Shown here in pieces: positions 19,322 through 27,858 of a DNA stretch of 64,000 bases. Where the stretch lies: the NCBI RefSeq assembly GCF_030623445.1, contig NZ_CP130613.1:2356001-2420000 (forward strand), given 5' to 3'. The position numbers and the translations under genes were made by a program. The number at the start of each line of letters is the position of its first letter. The first letter of the stretch is position 1. Below the pieces are notes generated by a model that saw only the letters and a list, made by a program, of their open reading frames with translations, made no database searches and was not told where the DNA came from. The stretch comes from Pseudogemmatithrix spongiicola. GTDB lineage: Bacteria > Gemmatimonadota > Gemmatimonadetes > Gemmatimonadales > Gemmatimonadaceae.

Positions 19322-19588
19322 ATGCGCCGTTCGAAGTTCACCGAGTCCCAGATCGTGGCCGCCCTGCAGGAAGTCGAAGGCGGGGTGCCCATCGCCGAGG
19401 TGATCCGGAAGCACGGGATCAGCCGGGCGACCTTCTTCACTTGGAAGTCGAAGTACGGCGGGGCGACCGTCGCCGAGCTCAAGCGGCTGCGGGAACTCGA
19501 GGCCGAGAACGTGAAGCTCAAGCGGATGTACGCGGAGCTCGCGCTCGAGAATGCGGCCATCAAGGACGTCCTCAGTCGCAAGCTGTAG
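19322..19588 (+). CDS. IS3-family transposase OrfA
   Basis: An 88-residue DNA-binding subunit. The helix-turn-helix is at residues 3-45 (KFTESQIVAALQEVEGGVPIAEVIRKHGISRATFFTWKSKYGG), followed by a leucine-zipper-like segment (LKRLRELEAENVKLKRMYAELALENAAIK). It overlaps the OrfB frame, which is in the -1 frame, so a fused transposase can arise by programmed -1 frameshifting; no canonical slippery heptamer is obvious. Confidence 0.9.
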   Translation: MRRSKFTESQIVAALQEVEGGVPIAEVIRKHGISRATFFTWKSKYGGATVAELKRLRELEAENVKLKRMYAELALENAAIKDVLSRKL

Positions 19589-19608
19589 CGCCGCCCGCGA
19601 AGCGGCAG

Positions 19609-20442
19609 GTGATCGCGATCTTGGTGGAGGAGCACGGGCTGTCCGTGCGGCATGCCTGCCAGGTCGTGTCCCTCTCGCGGGCGGCGTACTACCGACCGCC
19701 GCCGGACCGGCTGGACCGCGACGCCGACGTGATCGCGGCGCTCACCGCGCTCGTGACCGAGACGCCGCAGTGGGGCTTCTGGATGTGCTTCGATGCGCTG
19801 CGCCTCGCCGGGCATCGCTGGAACTGGAAGCGCGTGTATCGCGTGTACTGCGCGCTGAAGCTCAACCTCAAGCGACGGACGAAACGCCGGATCCCGCCGC
19901 GCGAGCGGCAGCCGCTCGACGCGCCCGCGGTCCTCAACGGGATGTGGGCCGTCGACTTCATGAGCGACATGCTCTACAGCGGGACGCGTTTCCGCACGCT
20001 GAACGTGCTCGACGAAGGCAATCGGGAGGCCCTCGCGGTCGAGGTGGCGCTGTCGCTGCCGGCCGCGCGGGTGACGCAGGTGCTCGACCAGCTCGTCGCG
20101 CTGCACGGGGCGCCGAGCGCGCTCCGCTGTGACAATGGGCCCGAGTTCGTCTCGGTCGAACTCACCACGTGGTGCCGGCGCCATGGCGTGCGGCTGCTGC
20201 ACATCCAACCGGGCAAGCCCAACCAGAACGCCTACATCGAACGCTTCAACGGGAGCTACCGCAAGGAAGTCCTCGACGCGTACCTTTTCGGCTCCCTTGA
20301 CGACGTCCGCGCCGAGACCGAACGCTGGCTCACGATCTACAACACGCGGCGGCCGCACGACAGCCTCGGCCGGGTCCCGCCGCTCACCTTCCTGCCGAGG
20401 TCACCCGCGCCGCTCCAGTCTAGTTACGAACGGTCTGCCTGA
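19609..20442 (+). CDS. IS3-family transposase OrfB (DDE integrase core)
   Basis: A 277-residue catalytic part. An N-terminal HTH_21-like region (VRHACQVVSLSRAAYYRPP) is followed by the rve integrase core with the DDE triad: Asp in WAVDFMSD, Asp in LRCDNGPEF and Glu in AYIERFNGSYRKE. The frame is open well upstream of GTG 19609; expression is more likely by frameshift from OrfA than from this codon. Confidence 0.88.
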   Translation: MIAILVEEHGLSVRHACQVVSLSRAAYYRPPPDRLDRDADVIAALTALVTETPQWGFWMCFDALRLAGHRWNWKRVYRVYCALKLNLKRRTKRRIPPRERQPLDAPAVLNGMWAVDFMSDMLYSGTRFRTLNVLDEGNREALAVEVALSLPAARVTQVLDQLVALHGAPSALRCDNGPEFVSVELTTWCRRHGVRLLHIQPGKPNQNAYIERFNGSYRKEVLDAYLFGSLDDVRAETERWLTIYNTRRPHDSLGRVPPLTFLPRSPAPLQSSYERSA

Positions 20443-21355
20443 CGGGGAAGCTGACGTCCTCACGACGCTCTTCGCTGGACTGGCCGCGAGAAGGCCGCCA
20501 GGAGTGCTATTCCACTATACCTCGCAGCTAGGACTGGTCGGCATCCTTGAATCGCGGTCGTTCTGGGCGACGAACATTCGCTTCCTAAACGACTCGACTG
20601 AGTTTGCTCTTGCACTCTCGTTGTTGGCTGAGTTGCTGCAGACTAAGTCTGAGAGCACCAGAAACAAGTTCGAGCGGGCACTATTCGGGATGCTTCTGGA
20701 AAGTCTCCGAAATGCATCCGAAGCAGATGTATTCGTGACTTTATTTTCCGAGGTCGGAGATCAACTCAGTCAGTGGAGAGCGTACAGTCCGACTGGCTCG
20801 GGATACGCAATCGGACTTGCTCCGCGTACACTCCGTCAAGCACACGGTAACTCTGATCGACTTCATCTTCTTCGTTGCCTGTATCAGCCTTCGGAGCACA
20901 TTGCTGCGCTAGAGCGGCTCATTGGGCTCGCTGAGGACTACATAGACGAACACAAGGTCGCGCAGAGCGACGATCCAGATCGCGTGTATCGAGAGGCATT
21001 CAAGCTTTTCGCGATTTGGCTGCCAATGGTTGCAGCAGTCATCAAGCACTCTTCATTCTCAGAGGAGCGCGAGTGGCGCCTAATCGCGCCCGCTACATTT
21101 TTTGACGAGCAGTCCGTTCGCGTTCGCCCTGGGATGTCGACCCTAGTTCCGTTCAAGCGTTTTGTTCTTGGCGAGAACGATGTGGCTATCGCAGTTGACG
21201 AAATCGTTGTCGGTCCAACACCGCACCCAAGCTTAGCCGTCGAAGCAGTGGCGGCTCTTTGCGAATCGACTGCTCTGCGCAACACTCGTGTCTACTCGTC
21301 CAGAATACCATTTCGGGCATGGTAATGCCGACGGACAACAATGTTCGCAGATGCC

Positions 21356-21403
21356 GATATCCGACGCTTGATTGCTAGGAGCGCGGGTGCGGTGGAGTTT
21401 GTG
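21356..21403 (+). repeat. Left half of an attC site (remnant)
   Basis: GATATCCGACGCTTG, then a degenerate arm and GAGCGCGGGTGCGGT, align with the left half of long-class sites such as attC sites 1 and 14. The palindrome's second half and the right boxes are missing. It lies 30 bp after the DUF2971 stop, where an attC is expected, and 6 bp before the GHKL-ATPase stop. Confidence 0.65.
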
Positions 21404-21408
21404 CGAAC

Positions 21409-23055
21409 TTAGCGGTACAGCGCTGCGGCTGCGTTTGAGATTCGGTTGAGGGAATGACGAACTTCATAGAGCAAGTCGTCGGCCGGCATATCCGGATCCT
21501 TTTTTGCCATCTCGTAGCCCAACGCGAGCGAGTACTCAGAAAATGCGACCTCATACGACAGCCGCCTGAAGGTCTGCTCTTCGACGCCCCCTTCTCCCAG
21601 TGCAGCCGCGAGCACTGGATTGTCCAAGTTGATCAGAATAGCGAGCGCGTTCGGGTCGTACACGGACCGCATTTCATCCGGCCCAAGATTTCGGTAAGCG
21701 ACCTTGAAGCCTCCGCGGGGCCGAGAGCGTGACCCACCATTGCCGCCACTCGGATCCAGCGCAGAACTGCCGTCTGGATTCGGCGTGCCTGAAGCCGCAA
21801 CCGTCGGTGCCTTCCTGCCACGCGTGCCGTTCCCAGGTTTCCGTGCCGTGCTCTCTTCAACATCACCTGGCACGGCTATTCCCTCGACCCACTCATCAGT
21901 TTCCGAGCCGGCTGCCTGACCATTTCCGAACGCAGATCGTGCGCTTCCGCTCTTGGAGGCTGCCGATCGGATATCGTCTAGTCGCTGCCGCACGTGTTCG
22001 AAGTCCGCGTTCAGGATCTCGGCTATCCTATCAGCTTCCTTGGCGAGGCGAAGTGACTGCACGGACTTTCTCGCCTCTCGCTCCCGCTGAACCAGCCGCG
22101 CCCTGACCTCGTCGAGCTTGGCGCCAATAAACGAAATAAGCACCGCCGCCACGGGGTGAGCAGTGTTGAGGCTCAGGGATCGTGAGGAGTCGTAAGGCTC
22201 AATCAGTGACGAGTGACTTTCGAGCAACGGCGCATCAACAGTTCCGAACAAGTAGTTGCCGAACTCCTTTCGTTCGATTCCAGCTCGCTCGACGGCTACT
22301 AGGTTGCCCGGTCCCGCGGTTATCGCGACCCCCTGCTCAGCTTCTGGCAAGGGAGCCTGAGCCACCTTCACAACCAGCTTTATCGATCCCACGGTCTTGG
22401 ACTGTTCTGCACTCGGGGTGAACTCGAACGTTTCTGCAATGGCCGGCTCACGGTACTCGCAGAGGTGGTCATTGATTGCCACTTGCGGATTGACATTCCG
22501 AAACGCTTGGAGGTGTCGCTCGACATACTCAATGATCGTCGGAACCGCGATACGAGCAAGGGCAACGTCGCTGATGGTGATTGTGGTGCCGTTCGCAAGA
22601 GTAGTCGCCGCGTTGCGCGTAACCCAATTCAGCGGAATCGCGTCACCAGATGATTGAGAGATCATCTGACGTGTGAGCTCGACGGCGTTCAACAGACCAT
22701 CACGCCGAGACTCTACACGAAGGCGGGCCGCTATGCCAAAGGCGGCGGACTTACCTGTGCCGAACTTTCCTCGACCGGGACGACCTGCTTTGCGTTCGAG
22801 GTTCTCACCGTGCATTCGAAAGAAGTGTGAGAGATCATCAGCGTCCATTCCACGCCCGTTATCGCTGATCTCGATCTCTTTGGCTCGCGGCCTTACGGTC
22901 ACCTGAATGCGCGGTGAAATCCCACGATCCACATATTGTAGGCCGTTGACCACGTACTCCCAGACCACCGCGGCCTCTGTCTTGAACGCAGCCGCCGAAG
23001 CTAGGAGGTCGCGCCGTACGTCTGATGTGACTTTCAAGCTCGCGTCCTTGGCCAT
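21409..23055 (-). CDS. GHKL-type ATPase, putative defence or regulatory module
   Basis: A 548-residue cytosolic protein. The N-terminal Bergerat (GHKL) ATP-binding fold has all boxes: N-box with E33 and N37 (EYVVN), G1 D65-N-G-R-G69, and G2 GRGKFGTGK (94-102). The middle region resembles the transducer part of Hsp90/MORC/MutL-like ATPases; a long charged helix (about 320-370) follows, then a low-complexity linker (390-450) and a C-terminal helical domain. I know no named family for the whole protein. It is encoded 1 bp after the small gene at 23057 and back to back with the sigma-like gene, so the three probably act together. Confidence 0.75.
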   Translation of the reverse strand: MAKDASLKVTSDVRRDLLASAAAFKTEAAVVWEYVVNGLQYVDRGISPRIQVTVRPRAKEIEISDNGRGMDADDLSHFFRMHGENLERKAGRPGRGKFGTGKSAAFGIAARLRVESRRDGLLNAVELTRQMISQSSGDAIPLNWVTRNAATTLANGTTITISDVALARIAVPTIIEYVERHLQAFRNVNPQVAINDHLCEYREPAIAETFEFTPSAEQSKTVGSIKLVVKVAQAPLPEAEQGVAITAGPGNLVAVERAGIERKEFGNYLFGTVDAPLLESHSSLIEPYDSSRSLSLNTAHPVAAVLISFIGAKLDEVRARLVQREREARKSVQSLRLAKEADRIAEILNADFEHVRQRLDDIRSAASKSGSARSAFGNGQAAGSETDEWVEGIAVPGDVEESTARKPGNGTRGRKAPTVAASGTPNPDGSSALDPSGGNGGSRSRPRGGFKVAYRNLGPDEMRSVYDPNALAILINLDNPVLAAALGEGGVEEQTFRRLSYEVAFSEYSLALGYEMAKKDPDMPADDLLYEVRHSLNRISNAAAALYR

Positions 23056-23056
23056 T

Positions 23057-23641
23057 TCAACTCTCTTGGGCTACGAGCCCAGTGGTCGCGTACTCGAGAA
23101 AGGAAAGCACTTCTTGATCTGCCTCAAAAAGCTTTCGCAGCCGCTCGATCTTCAGCTGTCGCATTCTGCCGACAGCATAGCTGTCGATTCTGAACACCGC
23201 TTCGGCATCGCGAAGGCCAATTCGCCGCTCGCCAGCGACCCAACTCTGCCAAGCTTCTGTACCGAGAATTCGTTCTCGCTCGCGTCGCCACCTCTGCTCA
23301 TTCAACGGACCTCCACGCGCTTGTTCCCGCGGGCGATCTAGCTGCGCGACACTCATAACTCGCTGTTGCTCTCGCGCCCATCTCACGCCGTGTGGAGTTA
23401 GCGTCCAGCCAGACTTCCCCGACCCGTCCGTGTACCCGCCCTTCTTCGGATTCTTCGCGTCGGACAGATACACGCGAACTAGCTCGAGGTTTATCTGGTT
23501 CGGGTACTTCCGCCACGCGAATCGCGTCGGAGCCAGCTCGTGAGCCTTGATCGCCACATCCTCGGTATCAACCGGACGCTCTGCCGCACCAACGAGGTAG
23601 GCGGCAAGGGAGACTAACTGAGCGTTTGAGAGTTTTGTCAA
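23057..23641 (-). CDS. Small partner protein of the GHKL ATPase, HTH-like
   Basis: A 194-residue protein from a TTG start; no upstream ATG is available and the next in-frame Met is at about 95. The first 90 residues (LSNAQLVSLAAYLVGAAERPVDTEDVAIKAHEL, FAWRKYPNQINLELVRVYLSDAK, GWTLTPHGVRWA) look like a winged-helix domain with a C-terminal wing. The rest is helical and basic. It probably binds DNA or the ATPase. Its stop is 1 bp from the ATPase start, showing tight translational coupling. Function unknown. Confidence 0.65.
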   Translation of the reverse strand: MTKLSNAQLVSLAAYLVGAAERPVDTEDVAIKAHELAPTRFAWRKYPNQINLELVRVYLSDAKNPKKGGYTDGSGKSGWTLTPHGVRWAREQQRVMSVAQLDRPREQARGGPLNEQRWRRERERILGTEAWQSWVAGERRIGLRDAEAVFRIDSYAVGRMRQLKIERLRKLFEADQEVLSFLEYATTGLVAQES

Positions 23642-23646
23642 GAGAT

Positions 23647-23675
23647 TTGTTGATTTGAAATGTCTTGCGTAGTAT
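23647..23675 (+). promoter_or_regulatory. Putative leaderless promoter of the sigma-like gene
   Basis: -35-like TTGTTG (23647-23652), 17-bp spacer and -10-like TAGTAT (23670-23675) end 6 nt before ATG 23682. It lies in the only AT-rich stretch of the 40-bp divergent intergenic region. Confidence 0.5.
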
Positions 23676-23681
23676 TGTAGG

Positions 23682-25883
23682 ATGACGAGTCCTGTTTCCG
23701 CAAGCCTTCAACGGGCTATGCCCTTTCTTGCATGGGGTGAAGCCGGAGCTCCGCTGGTTCCGCGGTCGCTGCGACTTCGATGGTCAAATGAGAAGTTGCC
23801 GGCATGGGTTTGCGATGACCTTGGACTGCTGAGCGGCAGTACGATTTCCTCGCTTGACTCGGGACCGCTTCCCGCAGAGCTAAATCGTGCAGCCAGGGTG
23901 CAAGCGTACCTTGCGCAGCTCATCGACGGTCGGCGCTCCGAGATCGATGGAATCGAGTCCATAGGGTTGCCCTTGCCACCTTCAATAGAAGTGGCGGAGC
24001 TGCCGTTGAAATCGCGGACCAGATTTGCAATCTCAAAGCACCCGGTTTTCCGTCGACCATCCGAGTTGCCGTATCTGACATTCGGGCAGTTGCTGGGTAT
24101 TCCTGGAATGGGCGCGCATTCAGTCCTAGATCTGACCTGCACCATCGAGGCCGCGATGCAAAAGGCAGCGGACGCCGACGCGCCCAACACGCGGCCGGAC
24201 GATTCAGCCGCGATGAGCGAGTTGCTCCTGGACGCACTATCCCAACCTTGGGCAGCAATGGTCAGCGGCTCGGACAGACGCTTCCAGAATTGGCTTCCAG
24301 CCGGCTCACCTCCGGTGGCGGAGCAAATTGACATCCTCACCGCGTCACCAGAATCTCGGGAGAGCGACTTCTCAGCACTTGCGGAAACGCTCAAGGCACT
24401 CCGCCCCGAGCTTGAGCGGGTCACGTCTCTACGACTCGAAGTCGGGTTGGCGGAGTATGTCGCAGTGACCGCCGGAGTTCGGGACAAGCGCCTCGCAGCC
24501 CTCCTTGCGCGCCTTCATCTCGCTGGACAGCCAACGCAAATCACGCTCGAGGAAGCAGGGACCCGCGCAGGTGTAACTCGAGAGCGTATGCGCCAGATTC
24601 AAGTACGCTTCTCCGATCGGCAACCAAAGCACCAAGTCTTTATTCCCGCCCTCGACCGCGCCCTCGGGTGGTTAAGCGAGAACGCTCCAATCGCAGCAAC
24701 CGAAGCAGCTCAGGCGCTAGCCGAGCACAACATCAGCGAGAGACCGTTCCATCCTGCAAGCATTCTGGCCGCAGCGAGGCTCCTCGGGCACGCGACTGGA
24801 GTAAGCATTGAAAGCATCCGGGACATTCCAACTGTAGTCGGATCGCAGTCTGGCCCGCACGTACGCTTCATCGTCCGCGAGGCTCAAAGGCAGCTCTCCG
24901 GCTCCGGAGTCTCGAACGTGCTTGAGGTCGCTGCAGCCGTTCGCATGAATCACGAACAAGATCACGACGAAGTACTCGTCCGCGAAGTGCTTCAAACTTA
25001 CGCATCATTCGAGTTCCTTCATGGTGACTGGTTTTGGGATCCCAGTCGACCGTCGGATCCGCTCCGCTTGATTGCTCGACGCGTTCTCTCTCTCGTGTCG
25101 GAGATCGACGTGGAAAGGCTGAGAGAGGGCATCCGCCGCCAGTTTCGTTTTCGCGAGAGCCTTGCACGGAGAATGGGGCGGCCGTTACTCGTCCCGCCGC
25201 GCGCCGTTCTCGCAGCGTACCTAGCCGCGCATCCAGAATTTGTACTGCAGCCGGATTCTACAGTGCGGTCGGTACGACCGCTCGACTACCGTTCAGAGCT
25301 TGGCCCGATCGAGCGGACAGTCGTAGAAGTGATTCGGTCTTCTCCGAGCAGCGTTCTCGACCGATCCTCAGTACTTCAGCGGACCGGCGCACTTGGTGTG
25401 AATGCAAACTCGGCGTCAATCGCGCTCACTTACAGTTCTACCATCGAGCATCTCGGTACAGACCTGTGGACAGTTCGCGGTGCGATCGTGGATCCCGTCG
25501 TCGTGGAGTCGGTGCGCCGCTCCAAGGCTCTCAGAGTCCGCGAGCGACGCGTCCTCGATTACGGCTGGTCTAACGACGGTCGCCTGTGGGTCGCCGCGCG
25601 CATTCCAGACTCGATAGAAGCCTTTGTCTTTGGCGTCCCCAGTCCAGTCAGCCGATACTTGGCCGGCCGTGACTTCGACGCTTCTGACATGGACGGCAAT
25701 CCGTCTGGCCGAATCCGCGTCTACGACTATGGCGCCGCGACTGGGTTTGTTCCGTTCCTTCGGCGCGCGGGGGCAGATGAAGGAGACTTGCTGTTGATGA
25801 GATTCGATCTAGGAGCTTCGACTGCCATTCTTTCTGTAATCGGCAATGACGATCTGGACACGCTTAGTCCCGAGGAAGACTGA
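23682..25883 (+). CDS. Sigma-region-4-like and alpha-CTD-like DNA-binding protein
   Basis: A 733-residue cytosolic protein. Residues 131-150 (YLTFGQLLGIPGMGAHSVLD) form a helix-hairpin-helix like that of the RNA polymerase alpha C-terminal domain. Residues 287-310 (ITLEEAGTRAGVTRERMRQI and onward) form a helix-turn-helix of sigma-70 region 4 type. Several further helical repeats follow, and the C-terminal 130 residues form an unrecognised beta-rich domain. It is transcribed away from the ATPase pair across a 40-bp gap. The combination suggests promoter or foreign-DNA recognition coupled to the GHKL ATPase; the biological role is not known. Confidence 0.72.
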   Translation: MTSPVSASLQRAMPFLAWGEAGAPLVPRSLRLRWSNEKLPAWVCDDLGLLSGSTISSLDSGPLPAELNRAARVQAYLAQLIDGRRSEIDGIESIGLPLPPSIEVAELPLKSRTRFAISKHPVFRRPSELPYLTFGQLLGIPGMGAHSVLDLTCTIEAAMQKAADADAPNTRPDDSAAMSELLLDALSQPWAAMVSGSDRRFQNWLPAGSPPVAEQIDILTASPESRESDFSALAETLKALRPELERVTSLRLEVGLAEYVAVTAGVRDKRLAALLARLHLAGQPTQITLEEAGTRAGVTRERMRQIQVRFSDRQPKHQVFIPALDRALGWLSENAPIAATEAAQALAEHNISERPFHPASILAAARLLGHATGVSIESIRDIPTVVGSQSGPHVRFIVREAQRQLSGSGVSNVLEVAAAVRMNHEQDHDEVLVREVLQTYASFEFLHGDWFWDPSRPSDPLRLIARRVLSLVSEIDVERLREGIRRQFRFRESLARRMGRPLLVPPRAVLAAYLAAHPEFVLQPDSTVRSVRPLDYRSELGPIERTVVEVIRSSPSSVLDRSSVLQRTGALGVNANSASIALTYSSTIEHLGTDLWTVRGAIVDPVVVESVRRSKALRVRERRVLDYGWSNDGRLWVAARIPDSIEAFVFGVPSPVSRYLAGRDFDASDMDGNPSGRIRVYDYGAATGFVPFLRRAGADEGDLLLMRFDLGASTAILSVIGNDDLDTLSPEED

Positions 25884-25941
25884 CCATCCAGCTGAGACCA
25901 CGGTCCAGCTCGATCGCAATCGACGCCGCGGCGCGCGCGCC

Positions 25942-26036
25942 ACCTAACGAAGCTTGCTGCTGTCAGCCACGCTATTGAAGCGCCCGCTGCGCGGTCGCAT
26001 TTTATGGAGTGTCTGCAGCAGAAGCACACGTTATGG
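25942..26036 (+). repeat. attC site 10, short class (95 bp)
   Basis: Left box ACCTAAC (a perfect RYYYAAC), right box GTTATGG, palindrome GCGCCCGCTGCGCGGTCGC with one mismatch; contains GCATTTTATGG. Confidence 0.92.
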
Positions 26037-26054
26037 CGACTACCTGACGAATAG

Positions 26055-26570
26055 ATGAAGTTCACTCCAGCGCAGGTAGCCAAGACATGGAATCGCGTCA
26101 TGGAGAGTTCGCCGAAGGAGTGGGCGAAGCTTGAGGCGCGCTCCGGCCCGTTCCAGGATGAGCTGACGGGCTTCGTGTTGGGGTTCACGTATCAGCTCAG
26201 CGATGACGCACAGGAGCTGGCGCGAGACTGCATGGTCGCGTGCTACGAGATCTACCGCGAGCACTTCCCCGTCATCCGCAAGGCGACGGATGAGCAGATC
26301 ATGGCGCACTGGCAACGGTGTCGCGCACGCATCGCGGACGCGGAGGCGCTGACCGATGCGGGGGCGCCGCTGCAGCAAATGTACGGCGGCTCGCCCCAGC
26401 CCCTCCTGTTCGAGGCGGTAATCGATGGCCTCCTCCCGCCCGATCCCGATGAATTGGACGCGGAGGAGGCGTACGCGCTCGACGATGAGGAGTTCTGGGA
26501 CGTGCTCGCCGTGCTCGACACCGTCATTGCCGTCCTCGATGAGTGCGCCCAGACGGCTCCTGCGCCATAA
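26055..26570 (+). CDS. Hypothetical acidic protein (paralogue of 43316)
   Basis: A 171-residue, strongly acidic, mostly helical protein without signal peptide. It has a paralogue of equal length at 43316-43831; both begin MKFTPAQVA-TWNRVM and end CAQTAPAP, with variable middle parts. I recognise no family. It is the single gene of its cassette and its stop codon is fused to the next attC. The gene pair shows that cassettes in this array diverge after duplication. Confidence 0.7.
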   Translation: MKFTPAQVAKTWNRVMESSPKEWAKLEARSGPFQDELTGFVLGFTYQLSDDAQELARDCMVACYEIYREHFPVIRKATDEQIMAHWQRCRARIADAEALTDAGAPLQQMYGGSPQPLLFEAVIDGLLPPDPDELDAEEAYALDDEEFWDVLAVLDTVIAVLDECAQTAPAP

Positions 26571-26703
26571 CGACGCTTGCTGCCGACAGCTGCGGGTGCG
26601 GAAGCAGTTGTGGGGCGGCCGCCCTGTAGGGCATGGGACGGCCTAGCGGCCGCCCCACAACTGCGTCTTATTGGAGCAGCTGCAGCAGAAGCACACGTTA
26701 TCG
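26565..26703 (+). repeat. attC site 11, long class (139 bp)
   Basis: Left box CCATAAC, right box GTTATCG, palindrome GCAGTTGTGGGGCGGCCGCC with complement. Nearly base-for-base the same as attC site 28 at 52985. Confidence 0.93.
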
Positions 26704-26940
26704 CGACTTGTGCCGGGGGACAGGCGATCTGCGGCATTCGCGTCGCGGGAAGTGCGTCGTGATCCGCAAGTTCGTCGCCAGTGCTTTGGGGGTCCGCGCC
26801 GAACGGTTCTGCGTGTGAGTGTCCCGCGAGACTCCGCGACCTACGGTCGGATCCTGGCGGACGGCCCAGGCCGCTCGACGGGCATCGCCTACGCATCCCG
26901 CGCGGTTAGTGCGCTCCGCCGCGCGCGCCGACGACGCGCG
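26704..26940 (+). other. Cassette without a convincing gene (copy 2)
   Basis: Body identical to 45880-46116, including the attC that follows each. See 527-763 for the diverged relative. One Arg-rich frame is open throughout and ends in the attC stop; a 20-codon frame (MIRKFVASALGVRAERFCV) also exists but is not kept in the diverged copy. Confidence 0.5.
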
Positions 26941-27079
26941 CGATAACGACGCTTGCTGCCGACAGCTGCGGCTAGGGAAGCAGTTGTGGGGCGGCCGCCC
27001 TGTGGGGCGTGGGACGGCCTAGCGGCCGCCCCACAACTGCGTCTTATTGAAGCAGCTGCAGCAGAAGCACACGTTATAT
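26941..27079 (+). repeat. attC site 12, long class (139 bp)
   Basis: Left box CGATAAC, right box GTTATAT. Identical to attC site 23 except in the last bases after GTTAT, which belong to the neighbouring cassette. Confidence 0.93.
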
Positions 27080-27097
27080 CGACACCGCAACCTTTCG

Positions 27098-27712
27098 ATG
27101 CCAACGCCCAAGAAGCGCACGCTGACGCTCCACTCGCGCCCCGCGTCGACGCTCGGCGTCATCGTCTTGCGCGTCAGCATTCGCGGCATCGAACCGCCCA
27201 TCTGGCGGGAGATTTCAGTGCCAGAGACCTACACGCTCGCGCAGTTGCATCGCGTGCTGCAGTGCGTGTTCGCGTGGTTGGACTATCACCTCTACGACTT
27301 TCGCATCGGCCGCAAGCGCTTCGTGCCGGTCGTCAACAAGATGCCGGGCATCGACACGGCGGTCACGACCCTGGCTTCGCTTAAACTGAAGCGTGGCGCG
27401 CGACTCATCTATACGTACGATTACGGCGACGATTGGGAGCACGACCTCGAAGTCGTGCACGTCGCGCGTGAGCCGATGAACCCGCGCGCAATTCCGATGC
27501 CTCGAGTGCTCGACGGACAACGCGCCGCGCCGCCCGAGGATTGCGGTGGGCCGCTCGGGTACGCGAGACTCCTCGAGGCGCTCGCGGATTCGCGGAATCC
27601 TGATCACGACCAGGCGCACTACTGGGTTCCGCGCGGCTTCGATCCCGCCGTCTTCGACCGGCCCGCTGCAGACCATGCAGTCGTGCTGGCTTGCGCTTGG
27701 GGTGCGATATAA
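27098..27712 (+). CDS. Plasmid pRiA4b ORF-3-like family protein
   Basis: A 204-residue protein. LRVSIRGIEPPIWREISVPETYTLAQLHRVLQCVFAW, DYHLYDFRIG, YTYDYGDDWEHDLEV and a C-terminal PPEDCGGPLGYARLLEAL match the pRiA4b ORF-3-like family (PF07929), common on plasmids and in cassette arrays. Its molecular function is unknown. ATG 27098 was preferred because an upstream in-frame Met lies inside the attC. The stop lies in the next attC box. Confidence 0.88.
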   Translation: MPTPKKRTLTLHSRPASTLGVIVLRVSIRGIEPPIWREISVPETYTLAQLHRVLQCVFAWLDYHLYDFRIGRKRFVPVVNKMPGIDTAVTTLASLKLKRGARLIYTYDYGDDWEHDLEVVHVAREPMNPRAIPMPRVLDGQRAAPPEDCGGPLGYARLLEALADSRNPDHDQAHYWVPRGFDPAVFDRPAADHAVVLACAWGAI

Positions 27713-27842
27713 CGACGCTTGCTGCCGACAGCCGCGGGTAAGGATGCAGTTGTGGGGCGCCCGCGCTATTCTATGGGACGTCCTGCGGCCGCCCCACAAC
27801 TGCTTTTTATGGAAGCGGCTGCAGCAGAAGCACACGTTATAC
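27707..27842 (+). repeat. attC site 13, long class (136 bp)
   Basis: Left box ATATAAC, right box GTTATAC. The palindrome has an unpaired change (GGGGCGCCCGC against GCGGCCGCCCC). Confidence 0.92.
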
Positions 27843-27858
27843 CGACCACCGCTCACTG

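Larger units (their letters stand above)
19259..20456 (+). mobile_element. IS3-family insertion sequence (about 1198 bp)
   Basis: Imperfect terminal inverted repeats begin CGTCAGCTTCCCC at both ends (left from 19259, right reading inward from 20456). They are flanked by the direct repeat TCCT at 19255-19258 and 20457-20460. The 4-bp duplication and the two-frame transposase fit the IS407 group of IS3. The boundaries are confirmed because precise removal restores the interrupted DUF2971 frame. Confidence 0.88.
19233..21325 (+). pseudogene. DUF2971 family gene interrupted by an IS3-family element
   Basis: The ATG and first 26 bases lie at 19233-19258, preceded by AGAAGAGGC; the rest continues at 20461-21325. 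Removing the IS and one copy of the 4-bp duplication TCCT restores one frame of 296 codons starting MPDPRSTILTTLFAGLAARR. The protein then reads LFHYTSQLGLVGILESRSFWATNIRFLNDSTEF, SQWRAYSPTGSGYAIGL and EREWRLIAP, the conserved elements of DUF2971, a family of unknown role often found near mobile elements and defence genes. As it stands the gene is disrupted. A half attC follows it at 21356. Confidence 0.85.
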
